Shown one piece after another: positions 46,976 through 55,853 of a stretch of 64,000 nucleotides of DNA. Origin of the DNA: Rhodoferax sp. (GTDB taxonomy: Bacteria > Pseudomonadota > Gammaproteobacteria > Burkholderiales > Burkholderiaceae_C); NCBI RefSeq assembly GCF_030653815.1, contig NZ_JAURYQ010000006.1:186001-250000 (forward strand), read 5' to 3'. Made by a program: the position numbers and the translations under genes. The first letter of the stretch is position 1, and each line of letters opens with the position of its first letter. Under the pieces are notes generated by a model that was not told where the DNA came from, ran no database searches, and saw only the letters and a program-made list of their open reading frames with translations.

Positions 46976-47109
46976 TAAAATATCCACAGACGATGCTTGA
47001 CTTTTATTCTCGCCATTTGCTTCAGGTGTTGGTTTGCAGCTGTTCTGAAGGATCCTGGTCATGCTGCCGAAAAACCTGGATCGAGCGGCTGAAATCGGCA
47101 ACTGAGGGC

Positions 47110-47538
47110 CTACAACTGCCTGGCAATGATGGCGACAAGCTGGATTTCGACGGGCGCGTTGCCCGGCAGGCTGGCAACCCCGACAGCGGCCCGGCAGCCG
47201 ATGCCGTCGTCACCGATTTCACCTTGCAGATAGGCCGAAGCAAAGTCGGCCAAACGTGCATGCGCGGTGAATTCCGGTTCAGCCGCGATATAGACCGTCA
47301 AGCTGAGAACCCCGGCGACTCGCTCGTGCGGCGCCAGCAGCAGGCGTGCGGCGGTCAAGGCATTTTTCGTGGCGAGCTCGACCGCGGCCTGATAATTTTC
47401 CAGCGGAGCGCCTGGGCTGACTGCGCCCTTGAACATCAATACCCCGTTGTCCCGGGGCGTCATGCCCGAGGTATAAACCAGGTCGCCATGCCGCTTGGCG
47501 GCGACATAGTTCCCTTGCGGCACGGGGGGGCGCGTCAT
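47110..47538 (-). CDS. RidA family protein
   Basis: Enamine/imine deaminase family member, 142 aa, with YTSGMTPRDNGVLMFKG and RAAVGVASLPGNAPVEIQLVAI, including the conserved arginine of the active site. RidA proteins clear reactive intermediates made by PLP enzymes. It overlaps the stop of an aminotransferase gene by 4 bases, so the pair is an operon and probably works on the same substrate. Confidence 0.88.
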   Translation of the reverse strand: MTRPPVPQGNYVAAKRHGDLVYTSGMTPRDNGVLMFKGAVSPGAPLENYQAAVELATKNALTAARLLLAPHERVAGVLSLTVYIAAEPEFTAHARLADFASAYLQGEIGDDGIGCRAAVGVASLPGNAPVEIQLVAIIARQL

Positions 47539-48752
47539 CTCCGGTACCGCTCGATCAGGGCGCAGGTGCGCTCGACCGCCTGAATCGCCGCCGCATGGTC
47601 CTGTGAAAAGTTAAAGCGGACGCTGTCGATGGAATGGGGGCCGAATTCCGCCCCGGGGGTGACCGTCACACCGGCCTGATGGCGCAGAATCGTGACAAAG
47701 GTCTGGGTCGGCACGGCGAGTTCAGGCAGGCGCGGGAACAGATAGCTGCCCGCTTGCGGGGTGCGTGCGGCCAGCCCATCCACCGCGCGCAGTCTGGCCA
47801 GCAAGGCGTCGCGGATCACCTGATGCAGGGCAATCCGCTCCTGCAGCCAGCCGGCGGGTTCCGCAAACCAGGTCCGAAGCACCGATTGGCTGTAGCCCCC
47901 GGCCCGCAAGGAGACGATGGCCTGAAGCTTTTCCATCCGGTCAATCAGCGCCGCCGAGCCAAAGGCCACGCCCACGCGGTAACCGCTGAGCGATTCCGTC
48001 TTGGAGGGGCCGATGATGGTGATCAGGTTGTCGGGGGCGTGGGGGTTAGCCCGCAAATGCGTGTAGTGGCTGCCCGGATACAGCAGCCGGGAATAGAGCT
48101 GGTCAACGATCACGGTGGCACCGTAAGCCTGTGCCAGACGCGCAATCGCGTTGATTTCACTGCCAGAGTAAATCACGCCCGCCGGGTTGTTCGGGTTCGA
48201 AAAAACAAACACCTTGGCCCCGGCTTTGAAAACCTCTTCCAACTGGCCCAAGTCGAGGCCCGCATGGTCGGTTGCGGCAAGGTAGTTCAGCTTGACGGGC
48301 GCGATCTCGGCGCCGAAAAATTGCACCAGCTTGCGGTTGGCGAAATAGTCGGGTTGCACAATCGCGACCTTGTCGCCTGCTGAAACAGTGGATGCGATGG
48401 CCAGGAAAAGCGCGCCCTGGGTGCCTGGGGTGATGATCAGCCCATCGTCCGCCGAGACCGGTGCACCGGTGAAATCGGCAAGTTTGGCGGCAAGATGGTC
48501 GCGGATGTTTTTCTTGCCACGGTATTCAGTATAGGCTTGGTCGGCACCGAATTCGACACCCGCGACAAAGGCCTCAAAGGCACCGGGGGTGGGTTCGAAC
48601 GCATTGACATCGCCATGCGAAAAATCAACCGGCCTGCCTTCAAGCGGGCCCTCGCGCAGCAAAGACCCAAGATCGGCCGCCTTTTGGCGCCCCTCTTGCC
48701 CCGGCGCGTTGTCGGTTGCAAGCATGGCGAATGTGTCTTCGATCTTGCCCAT
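47535..48752 (-). CDS. PLP-dependent class I/II aminotransferase
   Basis: Fold-type I aminotransferase of 405 aa. The N-terminal part has VDFSHGDVNAFEPTPGAFEA and QAYTEYRGKKNIRDHLA; FSNPNNPAGVIYSG is the conserved cofactor-binding segment, and the PLP lysine is in GPSKTESLSGYRVGVAFG. The substrate cannot be inferred. The translational overlap with RidA suggests it produces an enamine/imine intermediate. Confidence 0.88.
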   Translation of the reverse strand: MGKIEDTFAMLATDNAPGQEGRQKAADLGSLLREGPLEGRPVDFSHGDVNAFEPTPGAFEAFVAGVEFGADQAYTEYRGKKNIRDHLAAKLADFTGAPVSADDGLIITPGTQGALFLAIASTVSAGDKVAIVQPDYFANRKLVQFFGAEIAPVKLNYLAATDHAGLDLGQLEEVFKAGAKVFVFSNPNNPAGVIYSGSEINAIARLAQAYGATVIVDQLYSRLLYPGSHYTHLRANPHAPDNLITIIGPSKTESLSGYRVGVAFGSAALIDRMEKLQAIVSLRAGGYSQSVLRTWFAEPAGWLQERIALHQVIRDALLARLRAVDGLAARTPQAGSYLFPRLPELAVPTQTFVTILRHQAGVTVTPGAEFGPHSIDSVRFNFSQDHAAAIQAVERTCALIERYRR

Positions 48753-48918
48753 TTTGTCCTGTCGTCTGGTTGATTGACGATGCTAACATTCTCGGAGAGG
48801 ATGTTGCGTAATGGCATCTTGCGCCATTGTGAAGCGAATGACGAGGGTGTCAATGATGTGTGGCCGATTCAGGCGGCAGAAGACCCAATACCGACTTTCA
48901 ATTTTCCAGACAGCAGGC

Positions 48919-48938
48919 GCTCAACGACGAAGTTAAGC
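48919..48938 (-). other. Collapsed attC-like remnant
   Basis: Immediately after the stop of the next gene, the minus strand reads GCTTAAC (48938-48932), six bases, GTTGAGC (48925-48919). Both ends fit the integron attC core boxes RYYYAAC and GTTRRRY, but the 40-120 bases expected between them are missing. It may be a deleted attC. Confidence 0.35.
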
Positions 48939-48939
48939 G

Positions 48940-49482
48940 TCACTTTGGGCCTCTCGACTGCAAAGCAATTTCTCGATGCTGTAAGTTTTGTGCTGCCATA
49001 GCCGTGTACTTGCGATCGAGTTCATCCCGAATTGTTTGAAGCACTTGCAGATTGTCGCTCAAACGAACCCAAATGCGATCAATGTCTTCCTCTGGAGACT
49101 TCGCAAGTTGCGTCGCACCATTTGCATAAAGACGGGAATCAGCAAGAAACGATTCTGCTTTAGTCTGAAGCTCAAGGATATTTTGCTTGAGATTTTGTAG
49201 ACTTGAGTGTCCCCCAGAGCCAGAGAAAACCTCTGCGGACTTGTACTCAATAATTAGTTCTGATGCTCTGGACTTAATTCCTAAGACCGCGACCAGTATT
49301 GAGGCTGCGGTAGAGGACACTTCCCGAAGCCTAGCCCGACGGTTCGAGTCTTCGGCTGAACGGGCAGCCTCCCGCGCAGAGTCGGCCGATCGAAATGCTG
49401 CTACAGCTGCAAAGGCGCCCCCAACTGCGCTTACAACCGCAGCAATTGCAGTAGAAATTTCGAGCAACGATGGAGAGGCCAT
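48940..49482 (-). CDS. Unknown membrane protein, cassette-like
   Basis: Protein of about 180 aa from the ATG at 49482 (MASPSLLEISTAIAAVVSAV); I recognise no family. A single N-terminal membrane segment (about residues 8-28) is followed by charged helical, coiled-coil-like sequence (SADSAREAARSAEDSNRRAR). The base composition is less GC-rich than its neighbours, no ribosome site is clear, and the gene is bounded by attC-like sequences, all consistent with an integron cassette. Confidence 0.6.
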   Translation of the reverse strand: MASPSLLEISTAIAAVVSAVGGAFAAVAAFRSADSAREAARSAEDSNRRARLREVSSTAASILVAVLGIKSRASELIIEYKSAEVFSGSGGHSSLQNLKQNILELQTKAESFLADSRLYANGATQLAKSPEEDIDRIWVRLSDNLQVLQTIRDELDRKYTAMAAQNLQHREIALQSRGPK

Positions 49483-49493
49483 AGTGTTGTGAC

Positions 49494-49565
49494 GCTTAAC
49501 GTTCAAGCTCAGGGGCGCGAAGCCGGCTAGCCGGCGAAGCGTCCTTCTGGAGTGATGGGATGGGC
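49494..49565 (-). other. Integron attC-like recombination site
   Basis: On the minus strand the site runs from GCCCATC (49565-49559, one mismatch to RYYYAAC) to GTTAAGC (49500-49494, fits GTTRRRY), 72 bases, with matching GACGC/GCGTC flanks. The interior folds on itself: a central CGCCGGC/GCCGGC hairpin and outer arms AGGACGC against GCGCCCCT with a mismatch and bulge, the layout of an attC site. It lies between two same-strand genes, as expected in a cassette array. Confidence 0.6.
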
Positions 49566-49578
49566 GTCAGTTGCATGC

Positions 49579-49992
49579 TCACTTGGCCGTGAGGACCTGA
49601 ACCACGATTGCAGCAACAGACAGGACAAGCGCGACAAACGAAGCTGCGAGAGACCACGAATGCCTTCGGTGCTCGTCGTCGTGCCCTGCGAGTATTGACG
49701 CAAGAAACGGGAAGTGAACACAGTGACGCTTCCCTTGCAAATTCAGATAGAACAACGAAACGAGAGCGCCGTTGTCTTGCTTGTAGCGATGCTTGGCGTC
49801 GAGGTAGTAGTACAACCTTCCGAATAGCAGCTCGGGCTTGCAGTTGAGCCGCTTGGCGACCGCAGGCACGTCGATTGGCAAGTAGGGATCGTTTTCACCT
49901 CGCACCTCCCCAGGCGGAACGCCAGGGTATGCGGCCTCGTACATCTCGTAGATGCAGCGCAGAACTTGACGGTCAGTCGGAAGTTTGCTCAT
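49579..49992 (-). CDS. Unknown protein with C-terminal membrane segment, cassette-like
   Basis: Protein of about 137 aa from the ATG at 49992 (MSKLPTDRQVLRCIYEMYEA); no family recognised. The first 110 residues look soluble (PYLPIDVPAVAKRLNCKPEL, a possible winged-helix-like start), ending in one hydrophobic segment (SLAASFVALVLSVAAIVVQVL). An attC-like site follows the stop directly. The base composition differs from the surrounding core genes. Confidence 0.6.
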   Translation of the reverse strand: MSKLPTDRQVLRCIYEMYEAAYPGVPPGEVRGENDPYLPIDVPAVAKRLNCKPELLFGRLYYYLDAKHRYKQDNGALVSLFYLNLQGKRHCVHFPFLASILAGHDDEHRRHSWSLAASFVALVLSVAAIVVQVLTAK

Positions 49993-50219
49993 GAAGCCGA
50001 ACGAAAAATACACCGCAAAATCTGCCGATTAATCTGGGCGCTGCGGAAAAAACTGGTCATGAATTCCTCCTGAAAGTGGTTTGCAGCCTTGCTTGCGGCG
50101 GTCTTACACCCCCCCGCAGACTGTCTCCGAGCAATTCTAGACTCCAACAAGCAATTTCCAGCAGTTGATAGCGCCGGTTGAATGTCTGCAACCGCTGCGA
50201 ACCAAACATCAAACCCAAC

Positions 50220-51140
50220 TCAATACCCACGTCCTACATCCACCAGCCCAGCCACGCGTTCACCCCGCTGCAAACCCATGAGTTTGGAAGCAATCTGCGC
50301 AATGCTGGTCTCGCGCAAGGTGCGCGCCGAGGTGTGCGGCGTGATCGTGATGTTGAGGTGTCGCCAAAACGGGTGCGCTGGCGGCAAAGGTTCGGCGCGA
50401 AACACGTCCAGCGTGGCACCGGCCAGATGGCCGCTGTCGAGCAGCGCCAGCAAATCCTCATCCACCAGGTGCGCACCGCGCGCCACGTTGATGACGTAGC
50501 CACCCGGCTGCAGCCGGCTCAAGCGTTCGCGGTTCAGAATGTTGGTGGTGTCGGGTGTCAATGGCAGCAGGTTGACCAGCACGCGACTGCTGGCCAGAAA
50601 CGCATCGAGTTGCGCCGCGCCGTTGAAACCGCGCACACCGTCGAGAAGCTTTGGGGTACGGCTCCAGCCGTTGACCGGAAACTCAAAGTGCGCCAAGGCC
50701 TGCGCCACCCGCGCGCCCAGCACACCCAGGCCCATCACGCCGACGGCAAAGTCACTGCGCTGGCGCGGCTTGTAATACGTCCAATGCCCGGCGCGCACGT
50801 CGGCGGCATAAGCCTCCAGGTCTCGAAAATGCCGAATCACCGCCTGACAGACGTATTCGGCCATCTGCACCGCCATGCCCGCGTCTTCCAGCCGCACCAC
50901 CACGGCTTGCGGCGGCAGGCGCAGACTCAGCAGCGCATCGACCCCCGCGCCAATGTTGAAAATGCCTTTGAGCTGCGGCTGCTCGTCAAAAAACTGCTGG
51001 GGCGGTTGCCACACCACGGCGTAGTCAGCCGGGGTGGCACCGGGCTGCCACACGGCCACCTCGGCCTGCGGCAAGGCGGCACGCAGGCCGGCCAGCCAGG
51101 GTTCCGGCTCGGTATCGGCGCAGCAAAAAGTAATTTTCAT
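50220..51140 (-). CDS. ghrA: Glyoxylate/hydroxypyruvate reductase A
   Basis: D-isomer-specific 2-hydroxyacid dehydrogenase family, about 306 aa. The NAD-binding glycine motif is VGVMGLGVLGARVAQAL; catalytic residues are in NVARGAHLVDEDL (Arg), the Glu in DVFRAEPLPP and His in TPHTSART. The overall form matches GhrA. Starts at 51146 and 51149 are also possible. It is 121 bases downstream of the leucine-cluster carboxylase gene, with a repeat between. Confidence 0.87.
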   Translation of the reverse strand: MKITFCCADTEPEPWLAGLRAALPQAEVAVWQPGATPADYAVVWQPPQQFFDEQPQLKGIFNIGAGVDALLSLRLPPQAVVVRLEDAGMAVQMAEYVCQAVIRHFRDLEAYAADVRAGHWTYYKPRQRSDFAVGVMGLGVLGARVAQALAHFEFPVNGWSRTPKLLDGVRGFNGAAQLDAFLASSRVLVNLLPLTPDTTNILNRERLSRLQPGGYVINVARGAHLVDEDLLALLDSGHLAGATLDVFRAEPLPPAHPFWRHLNITITPHTSARTLRETSIAQIASKLMGLQRGERVAGLVDVGRGY

Positions 51141-51157
51141 GGACATCATCAGATTTT

Positions 51158-51253
51158 ATGGATTGCCACGCTGGCCGTCATTGCGAGGAGCGCAGCGACG
51201 CGGCAATCCATGAATTCAATCTGCATGGATTGCCGCGCTTCGCTCGCAATGAC
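51158..51253. repeat. REP-like palindromic repeat cluster
   Basis: Three related units: a partial ATGGATTGCCACG (51158-51170), an arm starting GTCATTGCGAG and ending GCGGCAATCCAT (51177-51211), and its inverted partner starting ATGGATTGCCGCG and ending CTCGCAATGAC (51225-51253). Arms 2 and 3 form a long imperfect hairpin. This type of GGATTGCCGCG/CGCAATGAC palindrome is common as an intergenic repeat in Burkholderiales (from memory). It sits right before the stop of the carboxylase gene. Confidence 0.8.
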
Positions 51254-51260
51254 AGCCTGG

Positions 51261-53255
51261 TCACTGCGCCACCAACTTGAGGAGTTCGGCGCCCTCCACC
51301 ACCTGGTCCCCGGGGGCATAGAGCAACTCTTCGACCACGCCGTCGATGGGCGCGGCAATGGTGTGCTCCATTTTCATGGCGTCCATCACCGCCAGCGCCT
51401 GGCCGCGCTGGACCCTGTCACCGGCCTTGACGGCAAACGACACCACCTTGCCCGGCATGGGCGCCGTCAGGCGGCCGACCTCGGCAGGCGCTTCGCCGGC
51501 GTGCAACAGCAGATCAACGGCAATGATTTGCGTGGCGCCTTGCGCGGCATGGATGTAGCCGACCTCGCCCTGGCGATACACATTGACCAACGCGCGCTGG
51601 CCCGCAAAACGAACGTCGATGCCCGCTGGCGTGGCGGTGAATTCAAGCATTCCGGCCACTTCGCCCACGGTGAATGACAGCGCCCCTTCATGCAAATAAG
51701 TCAGTCCGGCCTGCACCGGCTCGCCGGCAAATTCAAAGGCAAATCGGCGCGTGAAGACGCCGTGGCTGCGCCAGCCATCGGTCTTACTGAAGGGGTCGGT
51801 GCCTTCGGCGGCACGCTCCTCCAACAGGGTCTGCGCCACATCGGCAGCCGCCGCCAACGCCAGGCCCACGCGCTCCTGGTTGAACAGCACGCCTGCCTCG
51901 CGCGGGATCAAACCCGTGTCCAGATTGGCCTGCGCAAACGAGGGCGACTGCAGCACATGGCGCAAAAACTGCACATTGGTGGTCAGGCCGATGATGTGGG
52001 TTTGTGCCAGCGCGTCGTCCAGCCGCGCCAGCGCCTGTTCGCGCGTGTCGCCATGCACGATGAGCTTGGCCACCATGGAATCGTAAAACGGGCTGATGCT
52101 GTCACCCTGGCGCACACCATCGTCAAAACGCACCGGGCTGATGGCAAAGCTGCTGCACGCTGGCTTGCGGTAGACGTCGAGCGTGCCTGTGGCGGGCAGG
52201 AAGTTGTTGTCGGGGTTTTCGGCGCAAATGCGCGCCTCGATGGCATGGCCGGTGATCTTGAGCTGCGCCTGGGCAAGCGGCAGCGCTTCACCATTGGCCA
52301 CGCGCAGTTGCCACTCCACCAGATCCTGGCCTGTGATGGCTTCAGTCACCGGGTGCTCGACCTGCAGGCGGGTGTTCATTTCCATGAAAAAGAAATCCAT
52401 CGACCCGTCTTCACGCTGCTCGACGATGAACTCCACCGTGCCGGCGCCGACGTAATTCACAGCCCGGGCGGCGGCCACGGCGGCTTCCCCCATGCGCGCA
52501 CGCAACTCATTCGTCATGCCCGGCGCGGGCGCTTCTTCCAGCACTTTCTGGTGGCGTCGCTGCACCGAGCAGTCGCGCTCAAACAGGTAAACGTAGTTGC
52601 CGAAGCTGTCGCCAAACACCTGGATCTCGATGTGGCGCGGGCGCTGCACGTATTTTTCGACCAGCACCGCGTCGCTGCCAAAGCTGTTGATGGCCTCGCG
52701 CTTGCAGCTGGTCAGGGCATCGGCAAAGTCTTGTGACCGCTCCACCGCGCGCATGCCTTTGCCGCCACCACCGGCGCTGGCCTTGATCAGCACGGGATAA
52801 CCGATTTCGTCGGCCTTGAGCTGCAACAGCGCCGGGGCCTGGTCCGAACCATGGTAGCCCGGAACCAGCGGCACACCGGCGCGTTCCATCAGTTGTTTGG
52901 ACTCGGCTTTGAGGCCCATGGCCTGAATGGCTGAAGCGGGTGGACCGATGAACACCAGACCGGCGGCGGCACAGGCCTTGGCAAACTCTTCGTTTTCGCT
53001 GAGGAACCCATAACCGGGATGCACCGCTTGGGCGCCGGTGGCCTGGGCCGCTTCGATGATTTTTTCCCAGCGCAGGTAACTGTCTTTGGGCGCGCTGCCG
53101 CCAATGTGCACCGATTCATCACACGCGGCGACGTGCTTGGCATGGGCATCGGCATCGGAATACACCGCCACCGTTTTGATGCCCATGCGGCGTGCAGTGG
53201 CTGCCACCCGGCAAGCTATCTCGCCACGGTTGGCGATCAGGATTTTTGTGAACAT
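51261..53255 (-). CDS. liuD: 3-methylcrotonyl-CoA carboxylase, biotin-containing subunit
   Basis: Biotin carboxylase plus biotin carrier subunit (664 aa) that carboxylates 3-methylcrotonyl-CoA in leucine degradation. The N-terminus MFTKILIANRGEIACRV and ATP-grasp SAGGGGKGMRAVE form the carboxylase; the C-terminus carries the biotin lysine in AVMDAMKMEHTIAAP. The ATG at 53255 has GGAG upstream. The assignment to methylcrotonyl rather than propionyl-CoA carboxylase rests on the neighbouring genes (enoyl-CoA hydratase, matching carboxyltransferase, HMG-CoA lyase). Confidence 0.9.
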   Translation of the reverse strand: MFTKILIANRGEIACRVAATARRMGIKTVAVYSDADAHAKHVAACDESVHIGGSAPKDSYLRWEKIIEAAQATGAQAVHPGYGFLSENEEFAKACAAAGLVFIGPPASAIQAMGLKAESKQLMERAGVPLVPGYHGSDQAPALLQLKADEIGYPVLIKASAGGGGKGMRAVERSQDFADALTSCKREAINSFGSDAVLVEKYVQRPRHIEIQVFGDSFGNYVYLFERDCSVQRRHQKVLEEAPAPGMTNELRARMGEAAVAAARAVNYVGAGTVEFIVEQREDGSMDFFFMEMNTRLQVEHPVTEAITGQDLVEWQLRVANGEALPLAQAQLKITGHAIEARICAENPDNNFLPATGTLDVYRKPACSSFAISPVRFDDGVRQGDSISPFYDSMVAKLIVHGDTREQALARLDDALAQTHIIGLTTNVQFLRHVLQSPSFAQANLDTGLIPREAGVLFNQERVGLALAAAADVAQTLLEERAAEGTDPFSKTDGWRSHGVFTRRFAFEFAGEPVQAGLTYLHEGALSFTVGEVAGMLEFTATPAGIDVRFAGQRALVNVYRQGEVGYIHAAQGATQIIAVDLLLHAGEAPAEVGRLTAPMPGKVVSFAVKAGDRVQRGQALAVMDAMKMEHTIAAPIDGVVEELLYAPGDQVVEGAELLKLVAQ

Positions 53256-53287
53256 GTTTGTCTCCATCGGAATGAATTCATCGCAAA

Positions 53288-53312
53288 TTAATTGGAATCT
53301 GACCCCAATTAA
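53288..53312. repeat. Small palindrome with GGGGTCAG core
   Basis: TTAATTGG (53288-53295) and CCAATTAA (53305-53312) are inverted around GAATCTGAC. The minus strand contains GGGGTCAG. The stop codon of the enoyl-CoA hydratase gene lies inside it. The same GGGTCAG word occurs in another palindrome at 62016-62051. Confidence 0.6.
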
Positions 53313-54088
53313 ATGAGCCAGTCGGGTTTGCGCTTTTGCAGGAAGGACTGCACGCCTTCCTTGCCCTCGGCACTGGCGCGGATGCCGGCGATGCCTTGCA
53401 CGGTGTAAGCGATCAGGGCAGCGTCGATGTCCTTGCCCGCCACGTCATGCAGCAGGGTCTTGCATTCCTTGACCGCGTTGGGGCTGGCATTGACCAGCGC
53501 CTGGGTGATCTCGGCCACCTGATCGTCTAGTTGCTCGGCGGGCACCACAGCATGGACAAACCCGATGCGCAAGGCCTCGGCCGCATCAAAGCGCTCGGCG
53601 GTCAAGAAGTAGCGGTGCGCGGCGCGCGCGCCCATGGCACGGATCACATAGGGGCTGATGGTGGCCGGGTAAAGGCCCAGCTTGACCTCGCTCAGGCAAT
53701 AGTTGGCCGATTCCACACTCACCGCCATGTCGCAGACGGCAACCAGGCCCATGCCACCGGCATAAACATCGCCCTGGATGCGCGCCACGGTGGGCTTGGG
53801 GCAGGTATCAATCACACGCAGCATTTCGGCCAATTGCGCGGCGTCAAGCAGGTTTTCGGCCTGGCTGTAGTTGGCCATGCGCCGCATCCAGTTGAGGTCG
53901 GCGCCCGCACAGAAAGCCGGCCCAACGGCCGCCAGCACGATGGCGCGCACCTGGGGGTCCTGACCCAATTCGGCAAAGGCATGAGTCAGTTCGGCAATCA
54001 CCTCGTCGTTGAAAGCGTTGCGCACCTCGGGGCGGTTCAGGGTGACCGTGGCACAGTGGCCAGCGGTGGAAACAGAGATGGATGGCAT
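53309..54088 (-). CDS. liuC: Enoyl-CoA hydratase/isomerase (methylglutaconyl-CoA hydratase)
   Basis: Crotonase-fold enzyme of 259 aa, probably hydrating 3-methylglutaconyl-CoA to HMG-CoA in leucine breakdown. Motifs: VTLNRPEVRNAFNDEVI, the oxyanion hole AFCAGADLNWMRRM and GDVYAGGMGLVAVCDMAV, then SEVKLGLYPATISPYV. The ATG at 54088 is chosen over a long non-conserved upstream extension. It lies between the two carboxylase subunit genes, the usual liu order. Confidence 0.9.
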   Translation of the reverse strand: MPSISVSTAGHCATVTLNRPEVRNAFNDEVIAELTHAFAELGQDPQVRAIVLAAVGPAFCAGADLNWMRRMANYSQAENLLDAAQLAEMLRVIDTCPKPTVARIQGDVYAGGMGLVAVCDMAVSVESANYCLSEVKLGLYPATISPYVIRAMGARAAHRYFLTAERFDAAEALRIGFVHAVVPAEQLDDQVAEITQALVNASPNAVKECKTLLHDVAGKDIDAALIAYTVQGIAGIRASAEGKEGVQSFLQKRKPDWLI

Positions 54089-54099
54089 GGGGTCCCCGC

Positions 54100-55722
54100 T
54101 CACATCCGGAACAAACCGAAGCGCGTGTCGTCGATGGGCGCGTTGCGCGTGGCGCTCAGTCCCAGCGCCAGCACGCGGCGGGTGTCGGCCGGGTCGATGA
54201 TGCCGTCGTCCCACAGCCGTGCGGTGGCGAAATAGGGGTGGCCCTGGGTTTCGTACTGGCTGCGGATTGGCGCCTTGAAGGCTTCTTCCTCTAACGCGCT
54301 CCACTGCCCGCCCTTGAGCTCGATGCCGTCGCGGCGCACCGTGGCCAGCACACTGGCCGCCTGCTCGCCGCCCATCACCGAGATGCGGGCGTTGGGCCAC
54401 ATCCACAAAAAGCGCGGGCTGAAGGCGCGACCGCACATGCCGTAATTGCCGGCACCAAAACTGCCGCCGATGATGATGGTGAATTTGGGCACTGCCGCCG
54501 TCGCCACTGCGGTCACCATCTTGGCGCCGTTGCGCGCAATGCCCTCGTTCTCGTACTTGCGGCCGACCATGAAGCCGGTGATGTTCTGCAAGAACACCAG
54601 CGGGATCTTGCGCTGGCAGCACAGCTCGATGAAATGCGTGCCTTTCAGCGCCGATTCGCTGAACAGAATGCCGTTGTTGGCGATGATGCCGACCGGCATG
54701 CCCTCGATGCGGGCGAAACCGCAGATCAGCGTGGTGCCAAAGCGCGACTTGAATTCGTCAAAGTCGGAGTCATCGACGATACGGGCAATGATCTCGCGCA
54801 CATCGAAGGGCTTGCGGGTGTCCACCGGAATCACGCCATACAGTTCTTGCGCCGCATACTTGGGCGCGGCGGGGGCATGGTCGGTGGCACCCAACAGCTT
54901 GCCCTTGTTCAGGTTTTTCACGGCGGTTCGGGCCAGCGCCAGCGCGTGCATGTCGTTTTGCGCCAGATGGTCGGCCACGCCGCTGAGGCGCGTGTGCACG
55001 TCGCCGCCGCCCAGGTCTTCGGCGGTCACCACCTCGCCCGTGGCCGCCTTCACCAAGGGCGGTCCACCCAGAAAAATGGTGCCCTGGTTCTTGACGATGA
55101 TGGCCTCGTCGCTCATGGCGGGCACATAGGCGCCACCGGCGGTGCAACTGCCCATGACCACCGCAATTTGCGCCAGGCCCTGCGCGCTCATGGTCGCCTG
55201 GTTGAAGAAGATGCGGCCAAAGTGGTCGCGGTCCGGAAACACCTCGTCCTGGTTCGGCAAGTTGGCCCCGCCCGAGTCCACCAGGTAAATGCAGGGCAGC
55301 CGGTTTTGCTGGGCCACCTCCTGCGCGCGCAGGTGCTTTTTGACCGTCATCGGGTAGTAGGTGCCGCCTTTGACCGTGGCGTCGTTGCAGACGATCATGC
55401 AGTCGACCCCTTCGATGCGACCAATGCCGGCAATCAGGCCGGCGCCGGGTGCGCTGTCGCTGCCATCGCGGTCCGGGTACATGCCCAATGCGGCCAGCGG
55501 CGAGAGCTCCAGAAACGGCGTGCCGGGATCGAGCAGCATCTGCACCCTGTCCCGCGGCAGCAGCTTGCCGCGCGCGGTGTGTTTGGCACGGGCCGCGTCG
55601 CCTCCGCCCATCTCGACCTGAGTCACCTTGGCATTGAGGTCATCCACCAGGGTGCGCATGGCGGCGGCATTGGCCTGGAAATCCGCAGAGCGGGCATTGA
55701 GTTTGGTCTCCAGAACGGACAT
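54100..55722 (-). CDS. liuB: 3-methylcrotonyl-CoA carboxylase, carboxyltransferase subunit
   Basis: Beta subunit (540 aa) that moves the carboxyl group from biotin to 3-methylcrotonyl-CoA. The start [19 protein letters not shown] is typical; further motifs are [57 protein letters not shown] and the acyl-CoA site [16 protein letters not shown]. The first gene of the cluster, it is divergent from an AraC-family regulator by 131 bases. Confidence 0.93.
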   Translation of the reverse strand: MSVLETKLNARSADFQANAAAMRTLVDDLNAKVTQVEMGGGDAARAKHTARGKLLPRDRVQMLLDPGTPFLELSPLAALGMYPDRDGSDSAPGAGLIAGIGRIEGVDCMIVCNDATVKGGTYYPMTVKKHLRAQEVAQQNRLPCIYLVDSGGANLPNQDEVFPDRDHFGRIFFNQATMSAQGLAQIAVVMGSCTAGGAYVPAMSDEAIIVKNQGTIFLGGPPLVKAATGEVVTAEDLGGGDVHTRLSGVADHLAQNDMHALALARTAVKNLNKGKLLGATDHAPAAPKYAAQELYGVIPVDTRKPFDVREIIARIVDDSDFDEFKSRFGTTLICGFARIEGMPVGIIANNGILFSESALKGTHFIELCCQRKIPLVFLQNITGFMVGRKYENEGIARNGAKMVTAVATAAVPKFTIIIGGSFGAGNYGMCGRAFSPRFLWMWPNARISVMGGEQAASVLATVRRDGIELKGGQWSALEEEAFKAPIRSQYETQGHPYFATARLWDDGIIDPADTRRVLALGLSATRNAPIDDTRFGLFRM

Positions 55723-55853
55723 GGCATTCTTTCTGTGGGTCGGGTTGGCGTTCAGGCTGGCGCCAGGTTGATGACCCGAGCATAAAACCAAAAGCACGCC
55801 CGTGGCGGCCATGCAGGTTGCATATTGCGCCAATTGAAAAGATACTACGGACC

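Noticed and set aside
48774..49001. 75-codon frame on the plus strand next to the aminotransferase gene
   Set aside because: No family and no ribosome site; it runs into the collapsed attC and the antisense cassette gene.
50178..51677. 499-codon frame on the plus strand
   Set aside because: Antisense to ghrA and the carboxylase gene and crosses the REP-like repeat; no recognisable domains.
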